Source of the DNA: DASWJQ01 sp036397095
GTDB lineage: Bacteria; Chloroflexota; Anaerolineae; Anaerolineales; E44-bin32
Assembly (NCBI GenBank): GCA_036397095.1
Contig: DASWJQ010000151.1
Span: 1 to 24,434, forward strand
Direction: 5' to 3'
DNA length: 24,434 bases
The notes under the pieces are model-generated. The model was not told where the DNA came from and searched no databases. It saw only the letters and a list, made by a program, of their open reading frames with translations. This document shows positions 5,778 to 13,997 of the stretch, one piece after another. The position numbers and the translations under genes were made by a program. Positions within the stretch are counted from its first letter, which is position 1; each line of letters begins with the position of its first letter.

Positions 5778-7196
5778 ATGTTGACCTTAGGAGCCGTGCT
5801 GGAAGCCTTGGGTGCCCCCGCGCCGGAACTGCGCCAGTCGATCACGGCCAGCTTGATTGACTCGCGCCAGATGGTGCCGGGCGGCCTGTTTATCGCCTTG
5901 CCGGGGGAACAGGTGGACGGACATCAATTCGTGGCCGACGCCTTCCAGCGCGGGGCGGCTGTTGCCATCGTCGACCGGGAAGTCGACGGTGAGTGGCGGA
6001 CGCTCGATCTGCGCTCGGGACACCCGCCGATCGATCCAACGGCGATCCTTCCCCCGGTAACTCTGCTGGTCCCAGATGCGTTGGCCGCGCTGCAGCAGGT
6101 GGCTGGTCATTGGCGCCGTCAACTGGACGTGCGCGTGATCGGGATCACCGGCAGCGTTGGCAAGTCGACCACCAAGGAACTGGCGGCCGAAGTCCTGAGC
6201 CGGCGCTTCCATACCCTGAAAAACCCAGGGAACCTCAACAACGAAATCGGACTACCGCTGACGTTGCTGGCGCTAGACAAGGAGCATCAGCGAGCCGTCC
6301 TCGAAATGGGGTTCTACGTTCCTGGGGAAATCGCATTGCTGTGTGACCTGTCTTTGCCGCACGTCGGGGTTGTGACCAACATCTCCCAGGTGCACATGGA
6401 GCGGGCCGGCAGCCTAGAGGCGATTGTCGACGGCAAATCCGAGCTGGTCGAAAACTTGCCGCCGGCGCCTGACGGGGTCGCCATCCTCAACTACGACGAC
6501 CCGCTCGTGGTCGAGATGGCAGCCAAGACCGAAGCCCGCATCTTCTTCTACGGTCTGTCGTCTGAGGCCGATCTGTGGGCCAGTGAAGTTGAAGGGCTGG
6601 GGTTGGAAGGGATCCGCTTCCTGCTGCACTACCAGGGAGAGACTCTGCACCTCCGCGTGCCGCTCCTGGGCAGGCACTCCGTCCACACCGCGCTGCGGGC
6701 GGCGGCGGTCGGCCTGGCCGAGGGCTTGTCCTGGCAGGAGATTATCGCCGGCCTGCAAAGCCCCCAGGCGCAGCTGCGGTTGGTGGCAGTCAATGGTCCA
6801 GAGGGTGCTCTGATTCTTGACGACACCTACAACGCGGCGCCGAGTTCTACGCTGGCCGCGCTGAATTTGCTGGAAGAACTGGAAGGACGGCGCGTGGCCG
6901 TGCTGGGCGACATGCTGGAACTGGGCGACTTCGAGGAGCGCGGTCACCGCATGGTGGGCGCCCGAGCGGCCCAGGTCGCTGATCTGCTGGTCGTAATCGG
7001 TCAGCGCGCCCGCTGGATCGCCGAGGAGGCTCGCCGCTCCGGGCTTAGCGACGATCGCATTCGAGAGCTGGCTGACAGCGATCAGGCGATTGAGCTGCTG
7101 CGCAAGGAGGTCGGGGCGGGTGACGTGGTTCTCGTCAAGGCCTCGCATGGCGTCCGTCTCGACCGGGTGGTAGCGGAATTGGAGGTGCCCGCGTGA
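5778..7196 (+). CDS. murF: UDP-MurNAc-tripeptide:D-alanyl-D-alanine ligase MurF
   Basis: MurF adds D-Ala-D-Ala to the tripeptide precursor, using ATP, in the cytoplasm. The 472-residue protein has an N-terminal uridine-binding region with SLIDSRQMVPGGLFIAL, a P-loop GSVGKSTTK (Lys129), KNPGNLNNEIGLPLTLL, the ATP/Mg region VLEMGFYVPGEI, NISQVHMERAGS, and a C-terminal domain with DDTYNAAPSST and LGDMLELGD. KNPGNLNNEIG and DDTYNAAP separate MurF from MurE and MurD. ATG 5778 was chosen because it has a purine-rich GGCGGAG just before it and starts the conserved region; the opening extends upstream only through ftsI. The stop overlaps the GTG of mraY. Confidence 0.95.
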   Translation: MLTLGAVLEALGAPAPELRQSITASLIDSRQMVPGGLFIALPGEQVDGHQFVADAFQRGAAVAIVDREVDGEWRTLDLRSGHPPIDPTAILPPVTLLVPDALAALQQVAGHWRRQLDVRVIGITGSVGKSTTKELAAEVLSRRFHTLKNPGNLNNEIGLPLTLLALDKEHQRAVLEMGFYVPGEIALLCDLSLPHVGVVTNISQVHMERAGSLEAIVDGKSELVENLPPAPDGVAILNYDDPLVVEMAAKTEARIFFYGLSSEADLWASEVEGLGLEGIRFLLHYQGETLHLRVPLLGRHSVHTALRAAAVGLAEGLSWQEIIAGLQSPQAQLRLVAVNGPEGALILDDTYNAAPSSTLAALNLLEELEGRRVAVLGDMLELGDFEERGHRMVGARAAQVADLLVVIGQRARWIAEEARRSGLSDDRIRELADSDQAIELLRKEVGAGDVVLVKASHGVRLDRVVAELEVPA

Positions 7197-8194
7197 GCGA
7201 GACCTCCATGGCGCTGTCACTCGGCGCTATTGCCTTCCTGTTGACGGTGATTTGGGGCGGCCCCTTCATTCGGGTCATGCGCCAGCTGTCGGTTGGGCAG
7301 ACTATTCGTATTGAGGGCCCCCAGCGCCACCACATCAAGCTGGGTACACCGACGATGGGCGGTCTGCTGTTCCTCATGCCGGTTCTGCTCATTACCGGCG
7401 TGCTCAACCTGGTCACAATCGTGAGCGAGCTGACGGTCCTGGGCAATTCCATCCTGCTGCCGCTGCTTACCATGGTTCTATTCGCTGGCTTGGGCGCCTA
7501 TGACGACTGGCTCAACGTGCGCCATCGCCAAGAGACGAGCGGCCGGGGGTTGCGGGCCCGCACCAAGTTCCTCATCCAGGTCGTCATCGCCCTGACGGTA
7601 GCGCTCATTCTGCGCTATGGCTTGAACGCCCCCTCGATGATCCTGCCAAACGTGCCGGAAGTCATCGACCTGGGCATCTTCTACGTCCCAATCGCCATGT
7701 TCGTGATCGTTGCTTCGACCAATGCCGTCAACTTGACCGACGGCCTCGATGGCCTGGCCGGCTTGATTTCGGCGACAGCCTTTGCCGCCTTTGGGGTGAT
7801 TGCCGGCCTGCAGGGTCAGATCTTCCTGCTCCGCTTTTGCTTCACGATCGTCGGCGCGTTGTTCGCTTTCCTCTGGTACAACGCCCACCCCGCCGAACTG
7901 TTCATGGGTGACACTGGTGCGCTGGCACTGGGTGCCACCCTGGGTGTTGTCGCCTTGATGACCGGCCAATGGGCCTTGCTGCCGATGGTAGCCATTATCC
8001 CGGTCAGCGAAACCCTCAGCGTCATCCTGCAAGGCTTCTATTTCCGATTTACCAAAGGCCGGCGCCTCTTCCGGATGGCACCGCTGCACCACCATTTTGA
8101 ACTTGGTGGTTGGTCCGAGACTCAAATTGTTCAGCGCTTCTGGCTGGTCAGCCTGCTGGCCAGCATGATCGGTATCGCCCTGGCCCTGATCTAG
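7193..8194 (+). CDS. mraY: Phospho-MurNAc-pentapeptide transferase MraY
   Basis: MraY moves phospho-MurNAc-pentapeptide from UDP to undecaprenyl phosphate at the inner membrane face, giving lipid I. The 333-residue protein is strongly hydrophobic with about ten membrane segments. Signatures: GTPTMGGLLFL, GAYDDWLN, NAVNLTDGLDGLAG, LFMGDTGALALGATLG and the His-rich loop APLHHHFELGGW, all diagnostic for MraY. GTG 7193 has GGAGG 7 bases upstream and overlaps the murF stop (GTGA). An ATG at 7208 is a weaker alternative. An unknown 88-residue protein follows 14 bases later. Confidence 0.96.
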   Translation: MSETSMALSLGAIAFLLTVIWGGPFIRVMRQLSVGQTIRIEGPQRHHIKLGTPTMGGLLFLMPVLLITGVLNLVTIVSELTVLGNSILLPLLTMVLFAGLGAYDDWLNVRHRQETSGRGLRARTKFLIQVVIALTVALILRYGLNAPSMILPNVPEVIDLGIFYVPIAMFVIVASTNAVNLTDGLDGLAGLISATAFAAFGVIAGLQGQIFLLRFCFTIVGALFAFLWYNAHPAELFMGDTGALALGATLGVVALMTGQWALLPMVAIIPVSETLSVILQGFYFRFTKGRRLFRMAPLHHHFELGGWSETQIVQRFWLVSLLASMIGIALALI

Positions 8195-8208
8195 TACGGG
8201 AGGCAAAG

Positions 8209-8475
8209 ATGGACACCGGAATGCTGTGGTTCGACGATAGCGACAAACCCCTGACCGCCAAGGTCAAGCGGGCCGTCAGCTACTACGAACAGAAGTACGA
8301 GAGGATGCCCAATCTGTGCGTGGTTCATCCAACAATGCTGTCCGACGGCGAGACCACTGTCGACATGGTCGAGCTAAAACCGGCGACGGCCGTCATGCCC
8401 CATCACTACTGGATCGGGGTTCACGAGGCCGAGACCGGGGCCAAGGCCAAGCGAAGCCGGCAGAAAGCTGCATGA
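8209..8475 (+). CDS. Small conserved-looking protein of unknown function (88 aa) between mraY and murD
   Basis: I do not recognise a named family. The gene has a good ribosome site (GGGAGG, 6 bases before ATG 8209) and lies 14 bases after mraY and 4 bases before murD, so it is very likely translated as part of the operon. The 88-residue product is soluble, with no membrane segment or signal. It contains LTAKVKRAVSYYEQKYERMP (basic, helical), NLCVVHPTML, a DMVELKPA strand, MPHHYWIGV, and a basic Ala/Lys tail (KAKRSRQKAA). The pattern helix, then NLCxVHPTML, then PHHYWIGV looks like a compact alpha/beta domain. I have an uncertain memory of similar short hypothetical proteins in Chloroflexota genomes. 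One Cys and several His could bind a metal, but no clear site is formed. Confidence 0.85.
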   Translation: MDTGMLWFDDSDKPLTAKVKRAVSYYEQKYERMPNLCVVHPTMLSDGETTVDMVELKPATAVMPHHYWIGVHEAETGAKAKRSRQKAA

Positions 8476-8479
8476 CCTG

Positions 8480-9847
8480 GTGGCGGCGAGCGACTGGCAA
8501 GGGAAGCGCATCGTGATTGTCGGCCTGGCCCGTCAGGGCAAGGCGCTGGCTCGCTATCTGGCGGGCCAAGGCGCTTCGGTTGTGGTCAGCGACACGCGGT
8601 CGGCCGAAGAACTGGCGACGGCCCGCGAAGAGCTGGCCGGCGTGGACGTCGAGTATGTGTTTGGCGGCCACCCCGAGTCGCTGCTGGATGGGGCTGACGG
8701 GCTTTGTCTGTCTGGCGGTGTGCCGGCCGACCTGCCGCTGGCCGAAACCGCCCGCCAGCGGGGCCTGCCCGTGACCAACGACGGCCAGATCTTCCTCGAG
8801 GCCAGCCCGGCCACCAGCGTTGGCATCACCGGCTCAGCCGGCAAGTCGACGACGACCGCCATGGTCGGTGCCATGGCCCAGGCTGCCGGTCGCACTACCT
8901 GGGTCGGCGGCAATCTTGGCCGGCCTCTGCTGCTCGATCTAGCTCACATGAACGGCGGCGACGTAGCCGTGCTCGAGTTGTCGTCGTTCCAACTCGAACT
9001 AATGACGACCGGCCCTCAGGTGGCGGTCGTGCTCAACGTCACGCCCAATCACCTGGACCGGCACGGCACGATGGATGCCTACCTGGCGGCCAAGGCCCGC
9101 ATTCTCGACTTCCAACCCGAGGACGGTGTGGCTGTGCTCGGCCAGGAGGACCAGGCAGCCTGGGGGCTGCGCAATCGGGTGCGCGGCCGGCTGCTCAGCT
9201 TCGGTTGGTCCGAGCCGGAAGCCGGCGAAGGCGCCTACCTGCGCGGCGGGGAGCTGTGGCTGCTGTCGCAGGGTGGCACCCAGCCCGTCATCGCCGTTGA
9301 AGATGTCAGCCTGCTGGGCGACCACAACTTGCTCAACACACTGGCGGCCTGCGCTATCGGCCTTGCACTGGATCTGCCGGCCGAGGCCATGCGCCAGGCG
9401 ATTGCCCGCTTTGCTGGCCTACCCCACCGGTTGGAGCTGATCAGTACGGTGCGGCAGGCGCATTGGGTTAATGACTCGATCGCCACTACGCCTGAAAGGG
9501 CCATCGCCGGCATGCGCGCCTTCAAGCGCCCACTGGTGCTGCTGGCTGGTGGACGCGACAAGGGACTGGCCTGGGCCACCTTCGCCCAGGTGGCCGCCCA
9601 GCGGGCCCGCCACGTGATCACGTTTGGCGAAGCGGCCAATACGATCGCCGAGGCGGTGCAGGCGGTTGGTGGCGGGGCTCCCCAGGTGACGGCTGTCGCC
9701 GACCTGGAGACAGCGGTGCAGACGGCGGCCGAGCTGGTGCACCCGGGGGAGGTTGTCTTGCTTTCGCCGGGCGGGACCAGCTTTGACGCGTTCACCGATT
9801 TTGAGGCGCGTGGCGATCGGTTCCGGCAGTTGGTGGAGGCGCTGTGA
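8480..9847 (+). CDS. murD: UDP-MurNAc-L-alanine:D-glutamate ligase MurD
   Basis: MurD adds D-Glu to UDP-MurNAc-L-Ala with ATP in the cytoplasm. The 455-residue protein has the N-terminal Rossmann segment KRIVIVGLARQGKALARYL, a P-loop GITGSAGKSTTT (Lys122), LELSSFQLE, NVTPNHLDRHGTMDAYLAAK, and the C-terminal VNDSIATTPERAIAG, LLAGGRDKG and LLSPGGTSFD. NHLDRHG and SPGGTSFD are MurD hallmarks. The start at GTG 8480, 4 bases after the previous stop, is the only in-frame start close to the conserved WQGKRIVIVGLA. It has a poor ribosome site, suggesting coupled re-initiation from the 88-residue gene. The stop overlaps the GTG of ftsW. Confidence 0.95.
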   Translation: MAASDWQGKRIVIVGLARQGKALARYLAGQGASVVVSDTRSAEELATAREELAGVDVEYVFGGHPESLLDGADGLCLSGGVPADLPLAETARQRGLPVTNDGQIFLEASPATSVGITGSAGKSTTTAMVGAMAQAAGRTTWVGGNLGRPLLLDLAHMNGGDVAVLELSSFQLELMTTGPQVAVVLNVTPNHLDRHGTMDAYLAAKARILDFQPEDGVAVLGQEDQAAWGLRNRVRGRLLSFGWSEPEAGEGAYLRGGELWLLSQGGTQPVIAVEDVSLLGDHNLLNTLAACAIGLALDLPAEAMRQAIARFAGLPHRLELISTVRQAHWVNDSIATTPERAIAGMRAFKRPLVLLAGGRDKGLAWATFAQVAAQRARHVITFGEAANTIAEAVQAVGGGAPQVTAVADLETAVQTAAELVHPGEVVLLSPGGTSFDAFTDFEARGDRFRQLVEAL

Positions 9848-11088
9848 CTGAATCAGTTCTGCCTGCGCCGAATGTTCACCATCGCCCGCTCAGCAAACGG
9901 CTGCGTGAGCTGGGGTTCGACCCGTCCCTGCTGGCAACGGTCGGCGTCATGATCGTATTCGGCCTGGTCATGGTCTATTCGGCCAGTTGGGACGTTTCCT
10001 GGCGGCTGGAGGGTGAGCCAGATGCGCTGTTCCGCCGGCAGCTTAACAACCTGTTCATCGGCTTGGCGGCCATGATCGTCGCCGCCCAGATGCCTTTGCG
10101 TTGGCTGCGCAAGCTGGCGATGCCGATCATCGGTGGCGCCATCCTGGCCTTGCTGCTGGTTCTGGTGCTGTCGGTTGGGGCCGGCCCGCGGCGTTCCTTC
10201 CTGGCCGGCTCGATCCAGCCGTCGGAGTTGGCCAAGCTGGCCCTGATCCTGTACCTGGCGGTCTGGATGGAGTCCAAGGGCGACAAACTGCTGGAGTGGG
10301 GCTATGGTTTCATCCCGCTGATGGCGATTATCGGCATCGTCGGTGGCCTGATCCTGCTGCAGCCCGACCTGAGCGCCGTGCTGACGGTCGCAATCGTCGC
10401 GTTGACTTTGTTCTATCTGGCCGGTGCCCGCTTGAGCCAATCGCTGATGGTCACCGGTGGCGGGGCGGTCATCGCTTATGTCTTGGTGCGTCTGACCACC
10501 ACAGGCCGCGCTCGCTGGGAGGACTACATCGCCGGCATGATCGATATCAAAGAGGCCTCCTACCACGTGCAGCACTCGCTGCAGGCCCTGTATGCCGGCG
10601 GGATCTTGGGCCGCGGACTGGGCGCCAGCCGGGAGAAATTCGGACTGCTGCCAGCACCACACACCGATAGCATTTACGCCGTCACCGGGGAGGAGCTAGG
10701 CCTGATTGGTGCCCTGGCAGTGCTTGGCCTGTTCGTCTTTCTTCTGTGGCGCGGCTTCCGCATCGCACTCGATTCCAAGGACCGGCTCGGCTACCTGATC
10801 GCGGCCGGTATCACCTTCTGGATCGGGGTCGAGGCCCTGATCAATATGTCAGTGCTGCTGGGGCTGCTCCCCTTCGCCGGCAATGCCCTGCCGTTCTTCA
10901 GTTACGGCGGCTCAAGCCTGGTGACAACGCTGGCGGCGGTTGGATTCCTGTTGAACATCTCGCGGCGCAAACCACTGGAACCGGATTCATTGAGAGGACG
11001 CCTTGCGACTGTTGATATCAGCCGGCGGAACCGGCGGGGGAGTGTATCCCGCCTTGGCCGTCGTCGCCGCCCTCGGCAAGATGACTGA
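9844..11088 (+). CDS. ftsW: Septal SEDS glycosyltransferase FtsW
   Basis: FtsW polymerises lipid II into glycan at the septum together with its class B PBP. The 414-residue protein has about ten membrane segments and SEDS motifs: MVYSASW near residue 40, QPSELAKLALILYLA, LQPDLSAVL, LYAGGILGRGLGAS, PHTDSIYAVTGEELG and the near-terminal PFFSYGGSSLVTTLAAVGFLLN. GTG 9844 has GGAGG 4 bases upstream and overlaps the murD stop. The last about 30 residues form a very basic tail (RRNRRGSVSRLGRRRRPRQDD) encoded in an 86-base overlap with murG. It could be called RodA by sequence alone, but the operon position argues for FtsW. Confidence 0.94.
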   Translation: MTESVLPAPNVHHRPLSKRLRELGFDPSLLATVGVMIVFGLVMVYSASWDVSWRLEGEPDALFRRQLNNLFIGLAAMIVAAQMPLRWLRKLAMPIIGGAILALLLVLVLSVGAGPRRSFLAGSIQPSELAKLALILYLAVWMESKGDKLLEWGYGFIPLMAIIGIVGGLILLQPDLSAVLTVAIVALTLFYLAGARLSQSLMVTGGGAVIAYVLVRLTTTGRARWEDYIAGMIDIKEASYHVQHSLQALYAGGILGRGLGASREKFGLLPAPHTDSIYAVTGEELGLIGALAVLGLFVFLLWRGFRIALDSKDRLGYLIAAGITFWIGVEALINMSVLLGLLPFAGNALPFFSYGGSSLVTTLAAVGFLLNISRRKPLEPDSLRGRLATVDISRRNRRGSVSRLGRRRRPRQDD

Positions 11089-12097
11089 CATCCGCTGGGT
11101 CGGCGCAACCGGCGGCATTGAAGCGCGCCTGGTTGAACGAGCCGGGCTGGTCTTCGATTCGGTGCCAGCGGCCGGCCTGCACGGTGTCGGCTGGCGCCAC
11201 CTGCCCGGCAATGCGCTGGCCATGGCGCGCGGCGTCTGGGCGGCCGGCCGCATCCTGCGCCAGTTCGACCCCGACGTGCTGTTCTTCACAGGCGGCTTCG
11301 TTGGTGGACCGGTCGCCTGGGCCGGCCGGGATCGCCCGAGCGTGACCTTCGTGCCGGATATCGAGCCGGCGCTGTCGCAGCGCATGATTGGGCGCCTGGC
11401 TGACCGCATCTGTGTCAGCACCGAGGATTCGCTGGCTTTCTACCGGCAGCCGGCGCAGGTCGTAGTGACCGGGTACCCATCCAGATTCGCCGGGCGCGAT
11501 TGGCCGGCCGAGGAGGCGCACCGCCAGCTTGGGCTGTCCAACGACCTGCCAGTTGTGCTGGTCGTCGGTGGGAGCACAGGCGCCCGCTCGATCAATCGGG
11601 CCGTGTGGTCGGTCTTGCCCAATCTGCTTGGCGACACACAGATTGTGCACCTGGTGGGTGCGCGTGATTGGGCCGAGGCCCAGCCGGTGATCGCCGGGCT
11701 CGATCCGGAATTGGCCCGCCATTACCGGCCGTACGCGTATTTGGACGACGAGATGGGCTGGGCGCTGGCAGCCGCCGATCTGGCAGTCTCGCGCGCCGGG
11801 GCTTCGGCCCTGGGTGACTTCCCCTTGTTTGGCCTGCCCGCCATTCTGGTTCCGTATCCGCACGCCTGGCGTTACCAGCGGACCAATGCTGCTTACCTGC
11901 GCCAGCATGGGGCAGCTGTCTTGCTCGAGGATGGGCGGCTGGCCGAAGAGCTGTTGTCGCAGGTGGAAGCCTTGCTGGCCGACCCCGCTCGGCTGGAGCG
12001 GATGGCGCGGGCCAGCCGGAGTCTGGCCCGGCCCGACGCCGCCGAGCAGATTGCCCAGGTGCTGCGCCAGACGGCGCGTCGAGGAGGGGCGGCGTGA
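11003..12097 (+). CDS. murG: UDP-GlcNAc:lipid I N-acetylglucosaminyltransferase MurG
   Basis: MurG converts lipid I to lipid II at the inner membrane face (GT-B fold). The 364-residue protein begins MRLLISAGGTGGGVYPALAV and has FTGGFVGGPVAW, the C-terminal VVGGSTGARSIN, SRAGASALGDFPLFGLPAILVPYP, and the QRTNAAYL region that binds UDP-GlcNAc. TTG 11003 is the start because GAGAGGA lies 4 bases upstream and the glycine-rich loop begins within seven residues. It therefore overlaps ftsW by 86 bases. Two departures from E. coli MurG: the His of GGTGGH is Gly here (residue 13), and the Glu of the SGALTVSE-like segment aligns with Asp. The stop overlaps the GTG of the next gene. Confidence 0.94.
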   Translation: MRLLISAGGTGGGVYPALAVVAALGKMTDIRWVGATGGIEARLVERAGLVFDSVPAAGLHGVGWRHLPGNALAMARGVWAAGRILRQFDPDVLFFTGGFVGGPVAWAGRDRPSVTFVPDIEPALSQRMIGRLADRICVSTEDSLAFYRQPAQVVVTGYPSRFAGRDWPAEEAHRQLGLSNDLPVVLVVGGSTGARSINRAVWSVLPNLLGDTQIVHLVGARDWAEAQPVIAGLDPELARHYRPYAYLDDEMGWALAAADLAVSRAGASALGDFPLFGLPAILVPYPHAWRYQRTNAAYLRQHGAAVLLEDGRLAEELLSQVEALLADPARLERMARASRSLARPDAAEQIAQVLRQTARRGGAA

Positions 12098-12627
12098 TCA
12101 GCCTGGTGGTGCTTTTCGGCATATTTGTGGTGCTGTTCGCCATCATCGGGGCCATGCGCGGCTGGGCTAAAGAGCTGCTCGTCACCAGCGCCGTCGTGTT
12201 GGGACTGTTCCTCAACGCCATCCTGGAAACCTACATTACGACCTACCGGACCGCGCTCTTCCTGCAGCCCGGGCCCAACCAATTCATCATCCGCGGCGTG
12301 CTGCTCATCTTGTTGGCCTTCTTTGGCTATCAGACGCCGCACCTGCGTGCGCTGCAGGACAAACTGGCTCGTGAACGCCTGGAAGAGCTGCTGCTGGGTG
12401 GGTTGCTGGGGGCTTTGAACGGCTATCTGCTGATCGGATCGATCTGGTACTACCTGCATCAGGCCGGTTATCCCACCACGCTGGTGCTGTGGCCGCCGCC
12501 CTTGCCGGAGTTGGAACAACAAATCGTCGAAATGGTTGGGTTCCTGCCGCCGGCCGCGTTGCCCATTCCGCATATCTATTTCGCCGTCGGCGTCGTCTTC
12601 GTCTTCATCATTGTCGTCTTTGTATGA
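12094..12627 (+). CDS. CvpA-like polytopic membrane protein
   Basis: The 177-residue product has about five hydrophobic segments (roughly 3-20, 29-46, 64-80, 100-120 and 160-177). The N-terminal GAMRGWAKELLVTSAVVLG resembles the RGW-x-KE turn of the CvpA family (colicin V production/membrane scaffold proteins), so the call is CvpA-like, not certain. GTG 12094 has a strong GAGGAGGGG 4 bases upstream and overlaps the murG stop; its own stop overlaps the murC ATG (ATGA). The tight coupling on both sides makes it a real operon member. Its role is unknown. The place between murG and murC suggests it acts in the envelope or as a scaffold at the membrane, which is inference only. The extreme C-terminus is nearly all Val, Phe and Ile. 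Confidence 0.88.
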   Translation: MISLVVLFGIFVVLFAIIGAMRGWAKELLVTSAVVLGLFLNAILETYITTYRTALFLQPGPNQFIIRGVLLILLAFFGYQTPHLRALQDKLARERLEELLLGGLLGALNGYLLIGSIWYYLHQAGYPTTLVLWPPPLPELEQQIVEMVGFLPPAALPIPHIYFAVGVVFVFIIVVFV

Positions 12628-13997
12628 GCCGCCGGATTCATATCGTGGGGATTGGAGGGGCCGGCATGTCGGCCATCGCCCGGGTGCTGCAGGAACGAGG
12701 TGAGCAGGTGACCGGCTCGGATCGCGCACCTTCGACGTTTTCGGAGGCGCTGCAGGCCGACGGCGTGATGGTCACCTACCACCACTCTGCGGACAATGTG
12801 GCCGGCGCCGATCTGGTGCTGGCTTCGGCCGCAATCGCCGAAGACAACGTCGAGCTGGCTGCCGCCCGCCAAGCGGGCATCTCGGTGCTCCGGCGCGACG
12901 CCTTCTGGTCGGAATTGACCGGCGGCAGCCGTACGTTGGCCGTGGCTGGCACCCACGGCAAGACGACCACGTCCGGACTGATCGCCTGGTTGTTGTCTCA
13001 GACCGGTCGTGATCCGAGCTTCATCGTGGGTGGAGAGCTGCTCGACTTGGGTGTCAATGCCCGGGCCGGTCACGGAGGCAGCTTTGTGATCGAGGCAGAC
13101 GAGTACGGCCTGGCATTTCTGGGGATGCATCCGGAGACCGCCGTCATCACCAACGTCGAGCACGATCACCCCGATCAGTTCCCGACGCCGGCGTCCATGC
13201 ACGAGGCATTCCAGACGTTTGTCGATCAGGTTACTGGGATGCTCATCCTTGGAGTTGATGATGAAGGCGCCCGTTCGCTCGAGAGTCCAGGCCGGCAGCG
13301 GATCAGCTTCGGTTTGTCCGACCAGGCCGACTGGCGGGCGGAGGAGCTGCGGCCCAACGGTGCAGGCGGTTCGGATTTCCTGGTCTTGCGTCAGGGTGAG
13401 GTGCTTGGCTTGGCACGTACACGATTGCCGGGCCGGCACAACGTCGTCAACGCGCTGGGCGCCCTGGCAGCGGTAGACGCGGTCGGTGTGCCGTTTGCCG
13501 AGGTCCGCGGTCCCCTGACCGAGTTCCGCGGCGCCGCCCGCCGGTTCCAGGTAGTTGGGCAGGCCGCTGGCGCGACCGTGATTGACGACTATGCCCATCA
13601 CCCGACGGAGATCCGGGCTGCCCTGCAGGCCGCCCGCCAGCGTTATCCGGACGCCAGGTTAGTCGCAGTTTTCCAACCGCACACCTTTTCGCGAACCAAA
13701 CAATTCCTGCCCCAATTGGCGGGGGCATTCGACCAGGCCGACCGGGTCATTGTGACCGATATCTATGCCTCTCGCGAGGCGCCCGATCCAACGATCGATT
13801 CGGCCCGAGTGGTCGCAGCGCTCGATCACGGGCAGGCAAGCCATATCGGCAGTCTGCAGGCGGCCGCAACGCAAGTGCTGACCGAACTCACGCCGGGCAC
13901 TGTGGTCATTACGCTTAGCGCCGGCGACGGCAATGAGGTTGCCAGGCTGGTTTGGCAAGGTTGGCAGGCAAGTGAGGGAGGCAAGAACGATGGCTAA
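12624..13997 (+). CDS. murC: UDP-MurNAc:L-alanine ligase MurC
   Basis: MurC adds the first residue (L-Ala) to UDP-MurNAc with ATP. From ATG 12624 it has 457 residues: RRIHIVGIGGAGMSAIARVL at the N-terminus (nucleotide loop for UDP-MurNAc), a P-loop AGTHGKTTTS (Lys113), FVIEADEYGLAFLGMHPETA, NVEHDHPDQFPT, GRHNVVNALGALAA, DDYAHHPTEIRAAL and FQPHTFSRTKQFL. GTHGKTTT and DYAHHPTE are MurC signatures. The frame is open upstream to 12489, but that part runs through the CvpA-like gene; ATGA overlap and the conserved first residues fix the start. The C-terminus overlaps the next small gene by 8 bases. Confidence 0.96.
   Translation: MSRRIHIVGIGGAGMSAIARVLQERGEQVTGSDRAPSTFSEALQADGVMVTYHHSADNVAGADLVLASAAIAEDNVELAAARQAGISVLRRDAFWSELTGGSRTLAVAGTHGKTTTSGLIAWLLSQTGRDPSFIVGGELLDLGVNARAGHGGSFVIEADEYGLAFLGMHPETAVITNVEHDHPDQFPTPASMHEAFQTFVDQVTGMLILGVDDEGARSLESPGRQRISFGLSDQADWRAEELRPNGAGGSDFLVLRQGEVLGLARTRLPGRHNVVNALGALAAVDAVGVPFAEVRGPLTEFRGAARRFQVVGQAAGATVIDDYAHHPTEIRAALQAARQRYPDARLVAVFQPHTFSRTKQFLPQLAGAFDQADRVIVTDIYASREAPDPTIDSARVVAALDHGQASHIGSLQAAATQVLTELTPGTVVITLSAGDGNEVARLVWQGWQASEGGKNDG

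Noticed and set aside
11003..11088. Frameshift joining ftsW and murG
   Set aside because: Both products are complete with intact family ends and starts, and murG has its own GAGAGGA site; this is an overlap, not a broken gene.
12489..12623. N-terminal extension of MurC
   Set aside because: It lies in the shadow of the CvpA-like gene; the ATGA overlap and RRIHIVGIGG fix the start at 12624.
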